DNA of 43,262 nt from Polaromonas sp. (lineage in GTDB: Bacteria > Pseudomonadota > Gammaproteobacteria > Burkholderiales > Burkholderiaceae_C): contig JAAFJF010000024.1 of NCBI GenBank assembly GCA_013298815.1, positions 1 to 43,262 of the forward strand. The letters run 5' to 3'. Positions 1 through 7,857 of this stretch are shown in pieces. Position 1 is the stretch's first letter, and each line of letters opens with the position of its first letter. The notes under the pieces are model-generated. The model was given only the letters and a program-made list of their open reading frames with translations. It made no database searches and was not told the origin of the DNA. The position numbers were made by a program, and so were the translations under genes.

Positions 1-860
1 GCGAAAAACTCGCGGTCTTGCAGCTCGATGCCGTTCATGGAGACTGCCACTTGGCTGACGTCGATTTTTTCGTCTTTGCCCGTAAACAAGTCGTCATAAC
101 GTGCCAAATAGGTCGCGGTGTCGCCGATGTAGCGGAAGAAGGTGCCCAGCGGGCCGTCGTTGTTGAAGCTCAAAGACAGCGTGCAGATCGCGCCATTGGC
201 TGCTTGCAGCTGGATGGACATGTCCATCGCAATGCCCAGCGCGGGGTGAATCGGGCCTTGCACGGCATTGGCTTTGACAATTGGGCTGCCGCACTGGTAG
301 GCGAACAAATCAACTGTGTGAGCCGCATGGTGCCACAGCAAGTGGTCGGTCCAGCTGCGGGCTTGGCCCAGCGCGTTCATATTGGTGCGGCGGAAAAAGT
401 AGGTTTGCACGTCCATTTGCTGGATGTTGAACTTGCCCGCCTTGATCTGGTTATGCACATACTGGTGGCTGGGGTTGAAGCGGCGGGTGTGGCCACACAT
501 CGCCACCAGGCCGCTGGTTTTGGCCAGTGCCACAACGTCGTCAGCACCTTTGAGCGTGTCTGTAAGCGGAATTTCGACCTGCACATGCTTGCCCGCTTTC
601 AGGCAAGCCAGCGTTTGCTCGGCGTGCATTTGGGTGGGGGTGCACAAAATCACGGCGTCGACTTCTTTGAGGGCGAGGCTCTCGTTCAGGTCCGTTGTGA
701 CGTGGCCGATGCCATACAGGGCGGCGGTTTCTCTGGTTTTTTCCAGGTCGCGGCTGATGAGGGAGACGACTTCCACGCCGTCAATGTTTTTGATGCCGTC
801 TAGGTGTTTGATGCCGAAAGCACCTGCGCCCGCTAGAGCGACTTTGATGGTTTTACTCAT
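1..860 (-). CDS. ligC: 4-carboxy-2-hydroxymuconate-6-semialdehyde dehydrogenase (partial)
   Basis: Oxidises the protocatechuate 4,5-cleavage product, as its cyclic hemiacetal, to 2-pyrone-4,6-dicarboxylate with NAD(P)+. The frame is open from ATG 860-858 to the window edge, giving 286 codons; the family is about 315-320 residues, so the C-terminus lies outside. The N-terminus has a Rossmann dinucleotide motif (VALAGAGAFGIKH) and later CTPTQMHAEQ and a GFO/IDH/MocA-type core (VEIPLTDT, CGHTRRFNPSH). It is the last visible gene of the lig operon, 27 bases after ligB, in the same order as the Comamonas pmd cluster (E-F-D-A-B-C). The identification rests on the family motifs and operon position together. 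Confidence 0.93.
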   Translation of the reverse strand, partial: MSKTIKVALAGAGAFGIKHLDGIKNIDGVEVVSLISRDLEKTRETAALYGIGHVTTDLNESLALKEVDAVILCTPTQMHAEQTLACLKAGKHVQVEIPLTDTLKGADDVVALAKTSGLVAMCGHTRRFNPSHQYVHNQIKAGKFNIQQMDVQTYFFRRTNMNALGQARSWTDHLLWHHAAHTVDLFAYQCGSPIVKANAVQGPIHPALGIAMDMSIQLQAANGAICTLSLSFNNDGPLGTFFRYIGDTATYLARYDDLFTGKDEKIDVSQVAVSMNGIELQDREFF

Positions 861-887
861 ATTGGTCTTCTAAATAGTTCTTAAAAA

Positions 888-1760
888 TTAATTGTTTTCC
901 AAAATCAAATGTCCAACGGACGTATTGCTTGCTGGCACATGGTGGAAGCGGTGCACTTCGGAGGGTTTTGCTCCGCCCGCCACGTCAGCCATCGCACCAC
1001 GCGCGATCAACCACATCACCAGTTCAATGCCTTCCGAGCCGGCTTCGCGCACGTAGTCCATGTGCGGCATGGTGGCGAGGTCGGCAGGGTCGTTCACCAT
1101 GCGCTCGATGAACTGCTTGTCCCAATCCAAGTTGATCAAACCCGCGCGCGCGCCTTGCAGCTGGTGGCTCATGCCGCCTGTGCCCCAGATTTGCACGTTC
1201 AAAGGTTTGCCGTCTGCATTCAAACCGTCATAGCTTTCAATCGCTTTGCGGATGGCTTTGCCTAAATTGAAACAACGTTGACCCGACGGCACGGGGTATT
1301 GCACCACGTTGACGGCGAACGGAATCACCGCGCAAGGCCATTCTGTGACATCACCGCACATCAGCGACAGCGGCACAGTGAGGCCATGGTCCACATCCAT
1401 GTGGTTGATGATGGTTAGGTCAAAATCTTGCTGGATGACAGATTGTGCGATGTGGCAAGCCAAATCAGCGTGGCCTTTCACGACGGGCACGGGGCGTGCG
1501 CCATAGCCTTCGTCCGCAGGTGTGTACGAATCCGCACAGCCTATGGCGAAGGTGGGAATCATGGACAAATCAAACGCGGTGGCGTGGTCGTTGAAGACCA
1601 GAAAGATCACGTCAGGTTTGTTGTCTTTCATCCATTGCTTAGATTTTTCGTAACCCTTGAACAGCGGTTGCCAATACGGTTCGTGGTCTTTTTTGAGGTC
1701 CAGCGCCGCGCCAATGGCGGGGACGTGGGAGGTGTAAACGGAAGCGGTTATTTTTGCCAT
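888..1760 (-). CDS. ligB: Protocatechuate 4,5-dioxygenase, beta subunit
   Basis: Catalytic subunit of the class III extradiol dioxygenase that opens protocatechuate between C4 and C5 using Fe(II) and O2. It is 290 residues, a normal length. His12 (YTSHVPAIG) and His59 (FNDHA) match the two iron-binding histidines of LigB; the acid ligand should be in the EAGSEGIE segment near residues 239-246. GTGGMSHQ carries His199, corresponding to the catalytic histidine of Sphingobium LigB. The gene follows ligA by 20 bases and precedes ligC by 27, so the dioxygenase subunits and the next enzyme are co-transcribed. Confidence 0.97.
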   Translation of the reverse strand: MAKITASVYTSHVPAIGAALDLKKDHEPYWQPLFKGYEKSKQWMKDNKPDVIFLVFNDHATAFDLSMIPTFAIGCADSYTPADEGYGARPVPVVKGHADLACHIAQSVIQQDFDLTIINHMDVDHGLTVPLSLMCGDVTEWPCAVIPFAVNVVQYPVPSGQRCFNLGKAIRKAIESYDGLNADGKPLNVQIWGTGGMSHQLQGARAGLINLDWDKQFIERMVNDPADLATMPHMDYVREAGSEGIELVMWLIARGAMADVAGGAKPSEVHRFHHVPASNTSVGHLILENN

Positions 1761-1780
1761 GGTGTTTTTGTCAACTAAGT

Positions 1781-2224
1781 TTAGTCCAATAATTTGCCGG
1801 TACCGCTGCCTTGCGGTTGGTGGTTTGCCTGCGCGTCGCCATCTTCACCAATCACGCGGTTGCCTTCAACGCTGCGGCCACCGGCAATCATCATGTCGCG
1901 GTATTCAATCTCAGTTTTGCCAGTCATAGAGCCCGCCATCTGCTGGAAGCTTTTGCCATGGGTCGCGCCCAGCTTGGCGAGGAAGTAAATATTGCCGCCC
2001 AGGGCGATGGCGCGGTTCAAATCAGCCGTCAAAACGGCTTGTTTTTGGTCTTCTGTCATCGGCCATTCGTCCAGGTAGGCACGCTGGTCGGCCAGGAAAC
2101 GCTCTCGGTTTGCAGCCTTCATCAAGGACATGCAAAACTGGTTCAGGTGGTAGCCTTTGCGGCTTTGTTCGGCGTCAAAAATGGTGGTGCCAGGGACATT
2201 GAGATACGGTTTTTCTAAAGACAT
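1781..2224 (-). CDS. ligA: Protocatechuate 4,5-dioxygenase, alpha subunit
   Basis: Small helical subunit (147 residues) that pairs with LigB and closes the active site. Family sequence is seen throughout: the opening PGTTIFDAEQSRKGYHLN, then FCMSLMKAANRERF and the Gly/Asp-rich tail. Its ATG shares one base with the stop codon of ligI (TAATG at 2226-2222), a sign of translational coupling. In some lineages the two subunits are fused; here they are separate and adjacent, as in Comamonas pmdA-pmdB. Confidence 0.96.
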   Translation of the reverse strand: MSLEKPYLNVPGTTIFDAEQSRKGYHLNQFCMSLMKAANRERFLADQRAYLDEWPMTEDQKQAVLTADLNRAIALGGNIYFLAKLGATHGKSFQQMAGSMTGKTEIEYRDMMIAGGRSVEGNRVIGEDGDAQANHQPQGSGTGKLLD

Positions 2225-3132
2225 TAATTGCTCCAGTACAGACGTGTTGGATTGTCCACCAGCAATTTCTGCTGCAATTCTGGCGTGGTGGCAATCTGCG
2301 GGATGTAATCGACCAGCAAGCCATCATCGGGCATGTGGTCTTTCAGGTTCGGGTGCGGCCAGTCGGTGCCCCACAGCACGCGGTCGGGGAAGGTCTCGAC
2401 CAGACGTTTCGCAAACGGCACCACATCGGCGTAGGCGTTTTGCTCGCCGTTCAGGGCTTTCGGGCCGCTCACGCTCAGGCGCTCTGGGCAGCTTACTTTG
2501 CTCCAGATATTGCTGTGCTCGCGCATCATTTTGACGAACAGCTCAAACTCAGGTCCATCCACGGGCTTCGTCACATCGGGGCGACCCATGTGGTCAACGA
2601 CAACCGTGGTCGGCAGCGCGGTGAAAAAGTCGTACAGCTCAGGCAAATCAACCGCTTCAAAGTAGATCACCACATGCCAGCCGAGCGGGGCAATCCGGTT
2701 GGCGATCTCCAGCAGCACCTCGCGCGGGGTGAAATCAGCCAGGCGCTTGACAAAGTTGAACCGCGTACCGCGCACACCGGCGGCGTGCATGTCTTGCAAC
2801 TCGGCATCGGTCACGTTGCGGTTGACGGTGGCGACACCGCGTGCTTTGCCGTTGGACGCTTTGAGCGCATCGACCAAAGCGCGGTTGTCCGAGCCGTGGC
2901 AGGTGGCTTGTACGATGACGTTTTTGTCAAAACCCAAATGGTCGCGCAGCGCGAACAATTGCTCTTTGGAGGCATCGCAAGGCGTGTATTTGCGCTCAGG
3001 CGCGTAGGGAAACACGTTGCCAGGCCCGAAGACGTGGCAATGCGCATCGACCGCACCGGCAGGGAGCTTGAAGCGTGGTTTGCTGGGGCCGGTATACCAG
3101 TCGAACCAGCCAGGGGTTTTGGTGAATTCCAT
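2224..3132 (-). CDS. ligI: 2-pyrone-4,6-dicarboxylate hydrolase
   Basis: Amidohydrolase-superfamily lactonase of 302 residues that opens 2-pyrone-4,6-dicarboxylate to 4-oxalomesaconate/4-carboxy-2-hydroxymuconate. DAHCHVFGPG near residue 30 is the first metal/active-site motif, VVDHMGRPD sits mid-protein, and WGTDWPHPN with its catalytic Asp is near the C-terminus. ligI is coupled to ligA by a one-base overlap. Upstream it is separated from ligK by 138 bases that hold a large inverted repeat. Confidence 0.95.
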   Translation of the reverse strand: MEFTKTPGWFDWYTGPSKPRFKLPAGAVDAHCHVFGPGNVFPYAPERKYTPCDASKEQLFALRDHLGFDKNVIVQATCHGSDNRALVDALKASNGKARGVATVNRNVTDAELQDMHAAGVRGTRFNFVKRLADFTPREVLLEIANRIAPLGWHVVIYFEAVDLPELYDFFTALPTTVVVDHMGRPDVTKPVDGPEFELFVKMMREHSNIWSKVSCPERLSVSGPKALNGEQNAYADVVPFAKRLVETFPDRVLWGTDWPHPNLKDHMPDDGLLVDYIPQIATTPELQQKLLVDNPTRLYWSN

Positions 3133-3184
3133 CTTGACTCCTACTATTTGTATTTAACCGAGATTGTCTGATAGCCTAAAGATT

Positions 3185-3248
3185 GTCATTCCCGCGAAGG
3201 CGGGAATCTATCGTGGCGCTTGTGGATTCCCGCCTTCGCGGGAATGAC
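3185..3248. repeat. Perfect 24-bp inverted repeat (CCCGCCTTCGCGGGAAT type)
   Basis: Arms at 3185-3208 and 3225-3248 are exact reverse complements around a 16-base loop. Each arm contains its own smaller palindrome (CCCGCGAAGGCGGG-like), so the RNA could fold as one long hairpin or as two short ones. I recognise the GTCATTCCCGCG type of element as a common dispersed repeat in Proteobacteria. It lies inside the lig operon between ligK and ligI, where it could act as a partial terminator or mRNA stabiliser; that role is inference. Confidence 0.9.
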
Positions 3249-3270
3249 GGCTCTGGTGGATATTCTCGGT

Positions 3271-3954
3271 TTAATCAATATATTTCAAACCCGCTTTTTC
3301 CAGCGGCTCACGCATCTTGTACATGTCCAAACCCAGCACACCTGCGGCTAATTTTGCGCGCTTTTCGCCTTCCAGATCTTCGCGGGCTTGTGAGGCATCC
3401 GCTACTTTTTGCGCCCATTCAGCAGGTACGACCACCACACCGTCATCGTCTGCAATGATGACATCGCCCGGGTTGACGTTGACACCTGCGCATACGACTG
3501 GGATGTTGACTGAGCCTAGGGTCGCTTTGATCGTGCCCTTGGCATGAATGTCTTTGGCGAACACAGGGAAGTTCATCGACGTTAAATCTTTGATGTCGCG
3601 CACACCCGTGTCGCTGATCAAACCAGCGCAGCCGCGAGCTTGGAACGAGGTTGCCAGCAGGTCGCCAAACATGCCGTCGTTATTCTCTGACGTGCAAGCT
3701 AGCACGACCACGTCGCCCGGCTGGATTTGCTCCGCCGCGACGTGTAGCATCCAGTTGTCGCCCGGCTGGGTCAGCACGGTAACGGCAGTTCCGCAGATTT
3801 TTGCACCGGCAAAGATGGGGCGCAAATAAGGCTTCATCAAACCCACGCGACCTTGCGCTTCATGGATAGTGGCAACGCCGAATTTGGCGAGCTGTGCAAC
3901 GGCTGCTTTGTCGGCGCGGTTGATGTTGCGTTTGACGATTCCGAGAGTTGTCAT
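3271..3954 (-). CDS. ligK: 4-carboxy-4-hydroxy-2-oxoadipate / HMG aldolase
   Basis: Class II, metal-dependent RraA-fold aldolase (227 residues) that splits 4-carboxy-4-hydroxy-2-oxoadipate into pyruvate and oxaloacetate, the last step of the pathway. The central [13 protein letters not shown] and the later [17 protein letters not shown] match the substrate- and metal-binding parts of the RraA/HMG aldolase family. The gene is 26 bases after ligJ on the same strand. Members of this fold also include the RNase E regulator RraA, but the position between ligJ and ligI makes the aldolase assignment strong. Confidence 0.94.
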   Translation of the reverse strand: MTTLGIVKRNINRADKAAVAQLAKFGVATIHEAQGRVGLMKPYLRPIFAGAKICGTAVTVLTQPGDNWMLHVAAEQIQPGDVVVLACTSENNDGMFGDLLATSFQARGCAGLISDTGVRDIKDLTSMNFPVFAKDIHAKGTIKATLGSVNIPVVCAGVNVNPGDVIIADDDGVVVVPAEWAQKVADASQAREDLEGEKRAKLAAGVLGLDMYKMREPLEKAGLKYID

Positions 3955-3980
3955 TTTGAGATTCCTTGATTTCGTAGTTT

Positions 3981-5027
3981 TTAAATATTCTTGGCTTTGA
4001 GTGCAGTATCCAAACGCGGGAACACGCGGCGCACGTTGCCTTCGTAGATTTGGTAGCGGTCGGCGTCGCTCAAGATTTTGGACGCTTCGATGTAGCGCTT
4101 GGTGTCGTCATAGTAGTTGCCGGTTTCGGGGTCGATACCGCGGACGGCACCAATCATTTCAGAGGCGAACAGCACGTTTTTGACCGGAATCACGGTGTTG
4201 AGCAAGTCAATTCCGGGCTGGTGGTAGACGCAGGTGTCGAAGTAAATGTTGTTCAGCAAATGGTCTTGCAAGAGCGGCTTTTTCAACTCTTGCGCCAGGC
4301 CACGGAAACGGCCCCAGTGGTAGGGCACCGCGCCGCCGCCGTGCGGGATCAAAAAGCGCAAAGTGGGGAATTCTTTGAACAAATCGCTGGTCAGGCACTG
4401 CATAAACGCCGTGGTGTCGGCGTTCAGGTAATGCGCGCCAGTTGTGTGGAAGCAGGCGTTGCAGCTGGTGGAGACGTGAATCATCGCGGGGATGTCGTAC
4501 TCGACCATCTTTTCGTAAATCGGGTACCACGCTTTGTCGGACAGCGGAGGCGATGTCCAGTGGCCGCCGCTCGGGTCTGGGTTCAGGTTGATGCCGACGT
4601 TACCGTATTCTTTGACGCACTTTTCAAGTTCAGGGATGCAGGTCGCCGGGTCGACGCCCGGCGATTGCGGCAGCATGGCAGCACCGATGAAGTTGTCGGG
4701 GAAGAGCTGCGCGACGCGGAAGCAGAGTTCGTTACAAATTGCCGCCCACGTGCTGGACACGTTGAAGTCACCAATGTGGTGCGCCATGAAGCTGGCGCGG
4801 GGGCTGAAAATCGTCAAATCGCTGCCACGTTCGCGCATGAGTTTGAGCTGGTTCAGCTCGATAGACTCGCGCAACTCGTCATCGCTGATGACGAGCTCAG
4901 ACACTTTTGGCATGCTGGCGGGGTCTTTGATGCCGGCGATTTGGCGGTTGCGCCAGTTCTCCAGCGCCTTGGGCGCGGTGGTGTAGTGGCCGTGGCAGTC
5001 GATGATGAGGGGTTTTTGTTGGCTCAT
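3981..5027 (-). CDS. ligJ: 4-oxalomesaconate hydratase
   Basis: Amidohydrolase-fold, probably Zn-dependent hydratase (348 residues) that adds water to 4-oxalomesaconate to give 4-carboxy-4-hydroxy-2-oxoadipate. [15 protein letters not shown] at the N-terminus carries the HxH metal motif, [16 protein letters not shown] is mid-protein, and [13 protein letters not shown] lies towards the C-terminus, all typical of the LigJ/decarboxylase-like amidohydrolases. It is first of the six contiguous pathway genes. The 130 bases before it hold one copy of the dispersed repeat and probably its own promoter. Confidence 0.94.
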   Translation of the reverse strand: MSQQKPLIIDCHGHYTTAPKALENWRNRQIAGIKDPASMPKVSELVISDDELRESIELNQLKLMRERGSDLTIFSPRASFMAHHIGDFNVSSTWAAICNELCFRVAQLFPDNFIGAAMLPQSPGVDPATCIPELEKCVKEYGNVGINLNPDPSGGHWTSPPLSDKAWYPIYEKMVEYDIPAMIHVSTSCNACFHTTGAHYLNADTTAFMQCLTSDLFKEFPTLRFLIPHGGGAVPYHWGRFRGLAQELKKPLLQDHLLNNIYFDTCVYHQPGIDLLNTVIPVKNVLFASEMIGAVRGIDPETGNYYDDTKRYIEASKILSDADRYQIYEGNVRRVFPRLDTALKAKNI

Positions 5028-5097
5028 GGTTGTCTTTTAAGTGTGATTGGGTGATTTGAGGTGGTTTTAACAGGTTTTTATCAAAAAATAGGGGTAA

Positions 5098-5157
5098 ATA
5101 TGAATCAAGCCGTCGTATTTGCTGCCTAAGCAGCTATTAAATATATAGTAAAAATCA
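5098..5157 (+). repeat. Dispersed intergenic repeat, copy A
   Basis: One of six related segments of about 58 bases with the pattern: AT-rich start, a TAGCCGGCGTATTT-like block, the hairpin core GCTGCCTAAGCAGC, AGCTATTAAA, then ATATAGTAAAAA. This copy has the perfect core hairpin. It fills most of the gap between the ModA-like gene and ligJ, both on the minus strand. Confidence 0.8.
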
Positions 5158-5850
5158 TCAAACAATCTCCATACCTTGCCGCAATTTTGCAGCAGAAGCA
5201 GCGGGTGAAGTCATATATGCCAGCATAGCTTTCACCTCGTCTGCTTGCATTGAAGCTGTGCAAACACCGGCTGAAAACGTGGTGGTGATTTGAATTTCAG
5301 GTGGCAGTAGCCCTACGATGCTGATACCGTCTAAATGAATCAACTCGCTGAGTTGCTGAAAACCCAGTTCAACCTCGCCTTTGGCGACGAGTGAGCCCAC
5401 AGGGACACCAGGCGGCGCTTGGACGATGCATCTGGCGATTTGCTCGGCAATGCCCCAGCGCTCAAACAACTTAGCCAGTGCCACGCCGCTAGGGCCTGTG
5501 GAGTAGCTGATGGTCTTGGCGGCTAAAACTGCTGACTTAACGGCGGCTTCTGAGGTAATATCTGGCACTGTTGAGCCTGATTTAACAGCAACTGCCACAC
5601 CAGAATTGACCAAATTAACCTTGCTGCTCGGGTCAATGTGTCCCGCAACGATGAGTTTGTCTATCGCGTCCGACGCCAAAATGACCACATCAAACGCTTC
5701 GCCAGACTGCACACGCTTGGCAGCGTCGACGCCACCTACGGATTCGATGGTGATGTCGATCATGGCTGACTTTTTGTAGTCGGCTACCAATTCCGTCAGT
5801 AATTGACGGGTGGCCATGGATGAAATTCCCTTAATCGTCTTGTTGGTCAT
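5158..5850 (-). CDS. ModA-like substrate-binding-fold protein without a signal peptide
   Basis: A 230-residue type 2 periplasmic-binding-protein fold of the ModA/extracellular-binding class. Supporting segments are VGGVDAAKRVQSGEAFDVVILASDAIDKL, ISYSTGPSGVALAKLFERWGI and VELGFQQLSELI. The N-terminus (MTNKTIKGISSMATRQ) shows no hydrophobic signal, and IKGISSMATR already looks like the first beta strand, so a cytoplasmic location is likely. It lies upstream of ligJ on the same strand and diverges from the LysR gene. No ABC permease or ATPase is nearby, so molybdate import is improbable; an intracellular ligand-binding role or a substrate sensor is a guess. Confidence 0.75.
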   Translation of the reverse strand: MTNKTIKGISSMATRQLLTELVADYKKSAMIDITIESVGGVDAAKRVQSGEAFDVVILASDAIDKLIVAGHIDPSSKVNLVNSGVAVAVKSGSTVPDITSEAAVKSAVLAAKTISYSTGPSGVALAKLFERWGIAEQIARCIVQAPPGVPVGSLVAKGEVELGFQQLSELIHLDGISIVGLLPPEIQITTTFSAGVCTASMQADEVKAMLAYMTSPAASAAKLRQGMEIV

Positions 5851-5921
5851 AGATTGGAATTGTGCTGCGAACAGCTTGAAATGTGAAGGTCTTGCAGCGC
5901 CTAGCAGTTATAGCAAAAATG

Positions 5922-5961
5922 AATAACAGAATTGACGTTATTCTCAAGTTGACACTAAAAT
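5922..5961 (+). promoter_or_regulatory. Dyad and candidate promoter of the LysR gene
   Basis: AATAAC (5922-5927) and GTTATT (5937-5942) form a perfect 6-bp dyad around nine bases, the sort of site a LysR protein could bind. Overlapping it, TTGACG (5932-5937) and TAAAAT (5956-5961) are spaced by 18 bases and resemble sigma-70 hexamers. Transcription from this promoter would start almost exactly at the ATG (5967). Motif inspection only. Confidence 0.4.
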
Positions 5962-5966
5962 ACCCT

Positions 5967-6866
5967 ATGGAACTCGAACAAATCGAATACTTTGTCCGCG
6001 TGGCAGAGTTGGGTAGTTTTACCCGTGCTTCTCGAGCGCTCAATATGGCGCAGCCTGCCTTGAGCCGTAAGATTCGGCTCTTAGAAGTCGAATTGCGGCA
6101 AAACTTGCTGGTGCGCAATGGCCGTGGCGCGACGACCACGGATGCTGGCAAGCTTCTGCTAGAGCACGGGCGTGGCATATTGCACCAGGTACAGCGCCTG
6201 CGTGAAGAGTTGGGGCGTGTGCGCGGTTCGCTGGCAGGCAGAGTGGCGATTGGCTTGCCGCCCAGTATTGCCAAGGTGCTGACTGTGCCGCTGACGCGTG
6301 AATTCCGCGCCAAATTGCCGCAAGCCGCGCTTGCCATCAGTGAAGGATTGTCCGTCGCTATGCAAGATGCCATCCTCAACGGCAAGTTAGACCTAGCGCT
6401 GCTGTACGGTGCAGTGCCCACGCCGGGGCTGGAAATCACGCCTTTGCTCGACGAAGACCAGTTTTTGGTGCAACGTCAATCAGAACGTCTGTCTGAGCGC
6501 AACCAGTCTGAAGCCGTCAGTTTGAAAGACGTCGCCGCGCTGCCGCTTATCATCCCCACCCGCCCGAACGCGATTCGCATGTTGGTCGAGTCTGAAATGG
6601 CCAATATCAACTGCCACCCCAATATCGTGCTAGAAATCGACGGCGTACCCGCGATTTTGGATTTGGTGCTAGATGGCGCAGGTTGCGCGGTACTGTCGAA
6701 AAACGCCGTGACCACTTCGGGTCAGGCCAGCTTGTTTTCGGTGTCTCCCATCGCGGGACTGCACAGTAAACTGTCCGTCGCCGTTAGTTCGCTGCGCCCT
6801 GCCACATTGACACAGCAAGCCATGCTAGAGTTGATACAGCAGCTGGTCAAAACAAATTTCAAATAA
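5967..6866 (+). CDS. LysR-family regulator of the protocatechuate cluster
   Basis: LysR-type transcription factor of 299 residues. The helix-turn-helix (SFTRASRALNMAQPALSRKI) lies at about residues 16-35, followed by the linker helix and an effector-binding domain (GLPPSIAKVL..., LDLALLYG...). The start at 5967 is chosen because MELEQIEYFVRVAELGS is the conserved family N-terminus; an in-frame upstream start at 5883 would add 28 atypical residues. The gene is divergent from the ModA-like gene and lig operon, the usual layout for a pathway regulator. The effector is unknown; a pathway intermediate is likely. Confidence 0.9.
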   Translation: MELEQIEYFVRVAELGSFTRASRALNMAQPALSRKIRLLEVELRQNLLVRNGRGATTTDAGKLLLEHGRGILHQVQRLREELGRVRGSLAGRVAIGLPPSIAKVLTVPLTREFRAKLPQAALAISEGLSVAMQDAILNGKLDLALLYGAVPTPGLEITPLLDEDQFLVQRQSERLSERNQSEAVSLKDVAALPLIIPTRPNAIRMLVESEMANINCHPNIVLEIDGVPAILDLVLDGAGCAVLSKNAVTTSGQASLFSVSPIAGLHSKLSVAVSSLRPATLTQQAMLELIQQLVKTNFK

Positions 6867-6897
6867 TTTTTTAAACTTCATCACGGATTTAAGCACC

Positions 6898-7773
6898 ATG
6901 AGCACACAAGCACCTTTCATACTCGCCGGCATCATGGGTTGGCCCGTCGGACATTCCCGCTCACCCAGCATCCACAACCATTGGATCAAAAAGCACGAAT
7001 TGAACGGTACTTATGTGTATCTGCCCGTCAATCCAGCCAATCCAGATGACCTGAAAGCCGCACTCAAAGGTTTGTCCGTCATGGGTTTTGCGGGTTGCAA
7101 CCTCACGCTGCCGCACAAAGTCATGGCCTTGCCCATGGTGGATCGTTTGGACGCCACCGCCAAACGCATGGGCGCGATCAACACCATCGTGGTCGAGGCT
7201 GATGGCAGTTTGAGCGGCTACAACAACGACGGCTATGGCTACATCCAAAGCCTGCTGGTGGCCAAACCCGATTGGCAGCCCAGCGTGGGCCCTGCCTTGA
7301 TTATGGGTGCTGGTGGCGCAGCGCGTGCCGTGCTGGTGAGTTTGGCGGAAAAGGGCGTGAAAGACATCCGCATTTGCAACCGCACCGAAAGCCATGCGCA
7401 CGATTTGGTGGCGACTTTCAAAGACGACTTTGCCCAAAATTTAGGCACAAAACTCTCTGCCGTGGCGTGGGATCAGCGCCATCAAGCGGTGGTGGATGTG
7501 GCGCTGCTTGTCAACACCACCAGCCAAGGTATGGGCAGCAATCCAGCTTTGGATATCAATTTGGACTTGCTGCCGAAGACGGCTTTGGTCTCCGACGTGG
7601 TTTACATCCCCATGGAAACCCCGCTCTTGAAAGCCGCCAAAGCCCGTGGCAACCCCACAGCCGGCGGCTTGAACATGCTCTTGCACCAAGCCCGCCCAGC
7701 GTTTCACAAATGGTTTGGCGTGCTGCCCGAAGTGACACCAGAATTGGTAAAAATCGTGGAAGCGACGTTTTAA
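6898..7773 (+). CDS. Shikimate/quinate dehydrogenase family protein
   Basis: NAD(P)-dependent shikimate dehydrogenase family, 291 residues. The substrate site SRSPSIHN and the catalytic Lys in NLTLPHK lie in the N-terminal domain, YNNDGYG supplies the conserved Asp, GAGGAARAV is the nucleotide loop, and GGLNMLLHQA closes the protein. It starts 31 bases after the LysR gene on the same strand. Its location in a protocatechuate cluster suggests a catabolic paralogue acting on quinate or shikimate (both lead to protocatechuate via 3-dehydroshikimate) rather than the biosynthetic AroE; that is inference. No dehydroshikimate dehydratase is visible in the window. Confidence 0.88.
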   Translation: MSTQAPFILAGIMGWPVGHSRSPSIHNHWIKKHELNGTYVYLPVNPANPDDLKAALKGLSVMGFAGCNLTLPHKVMALPMVDRLDATAKRMGAINTIVVEADGSLSGYNNDGYGYIQSLLVAKPDWQPSVGPALIMGAGGAARAVLVSLAEKGVKDIRICNRTESHAHDLVATFKDDFAQNLGTKLSAVAWDQRHQAVVDVALLVNTTSQGMGSNPALDINLDLLPKTALVSDVVYIPMETPLLKAAKARGNPTAGGLNMLLHQARPAFHKWFGVLPEVTPELVKIVEATF

Positions 7774-7788
7774 GATAATTTATAGGTT

Positions 7789-7849
7789 AAATATGGCTCT
7801 ATCCGACGTATTTGTTGCCTAAAAAGCTATTAAATTCATAGTAAAAATT
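7789..7849 (+). repeat. Dispersed intergenic repeat, copy B
   Basis: Same pattern as the copy at 5098-5157: TATCCGACGTATTT, then the core (here TTGCCTAAAAAGC, so the hairpin is weakened), AGCTATTAAATTCATAGTAAAAA. It sits between two plus-strand genes and ends just before the Bug-family start codon. Confidence 0.8.
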
Positions 7850-7857
7850 CGATCAAA

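Noticed and set aside
4050-5054. Long plus-strand open frame (334 codons) opposite ligJ
   Set aside because: ligJ on the minus strand has full family similarity; the antisense frame is a by-product of GC-rich codons. The same holds for frames opposite ligI (2335-3171) and ligC (18-803).
5831-6439. Minus-strand open frame of 202 codons opposite the LysR gene
   Set aside because: Ser/Thr/Arg-rich composition with no family pattern, antisense to a clear LysR protein.
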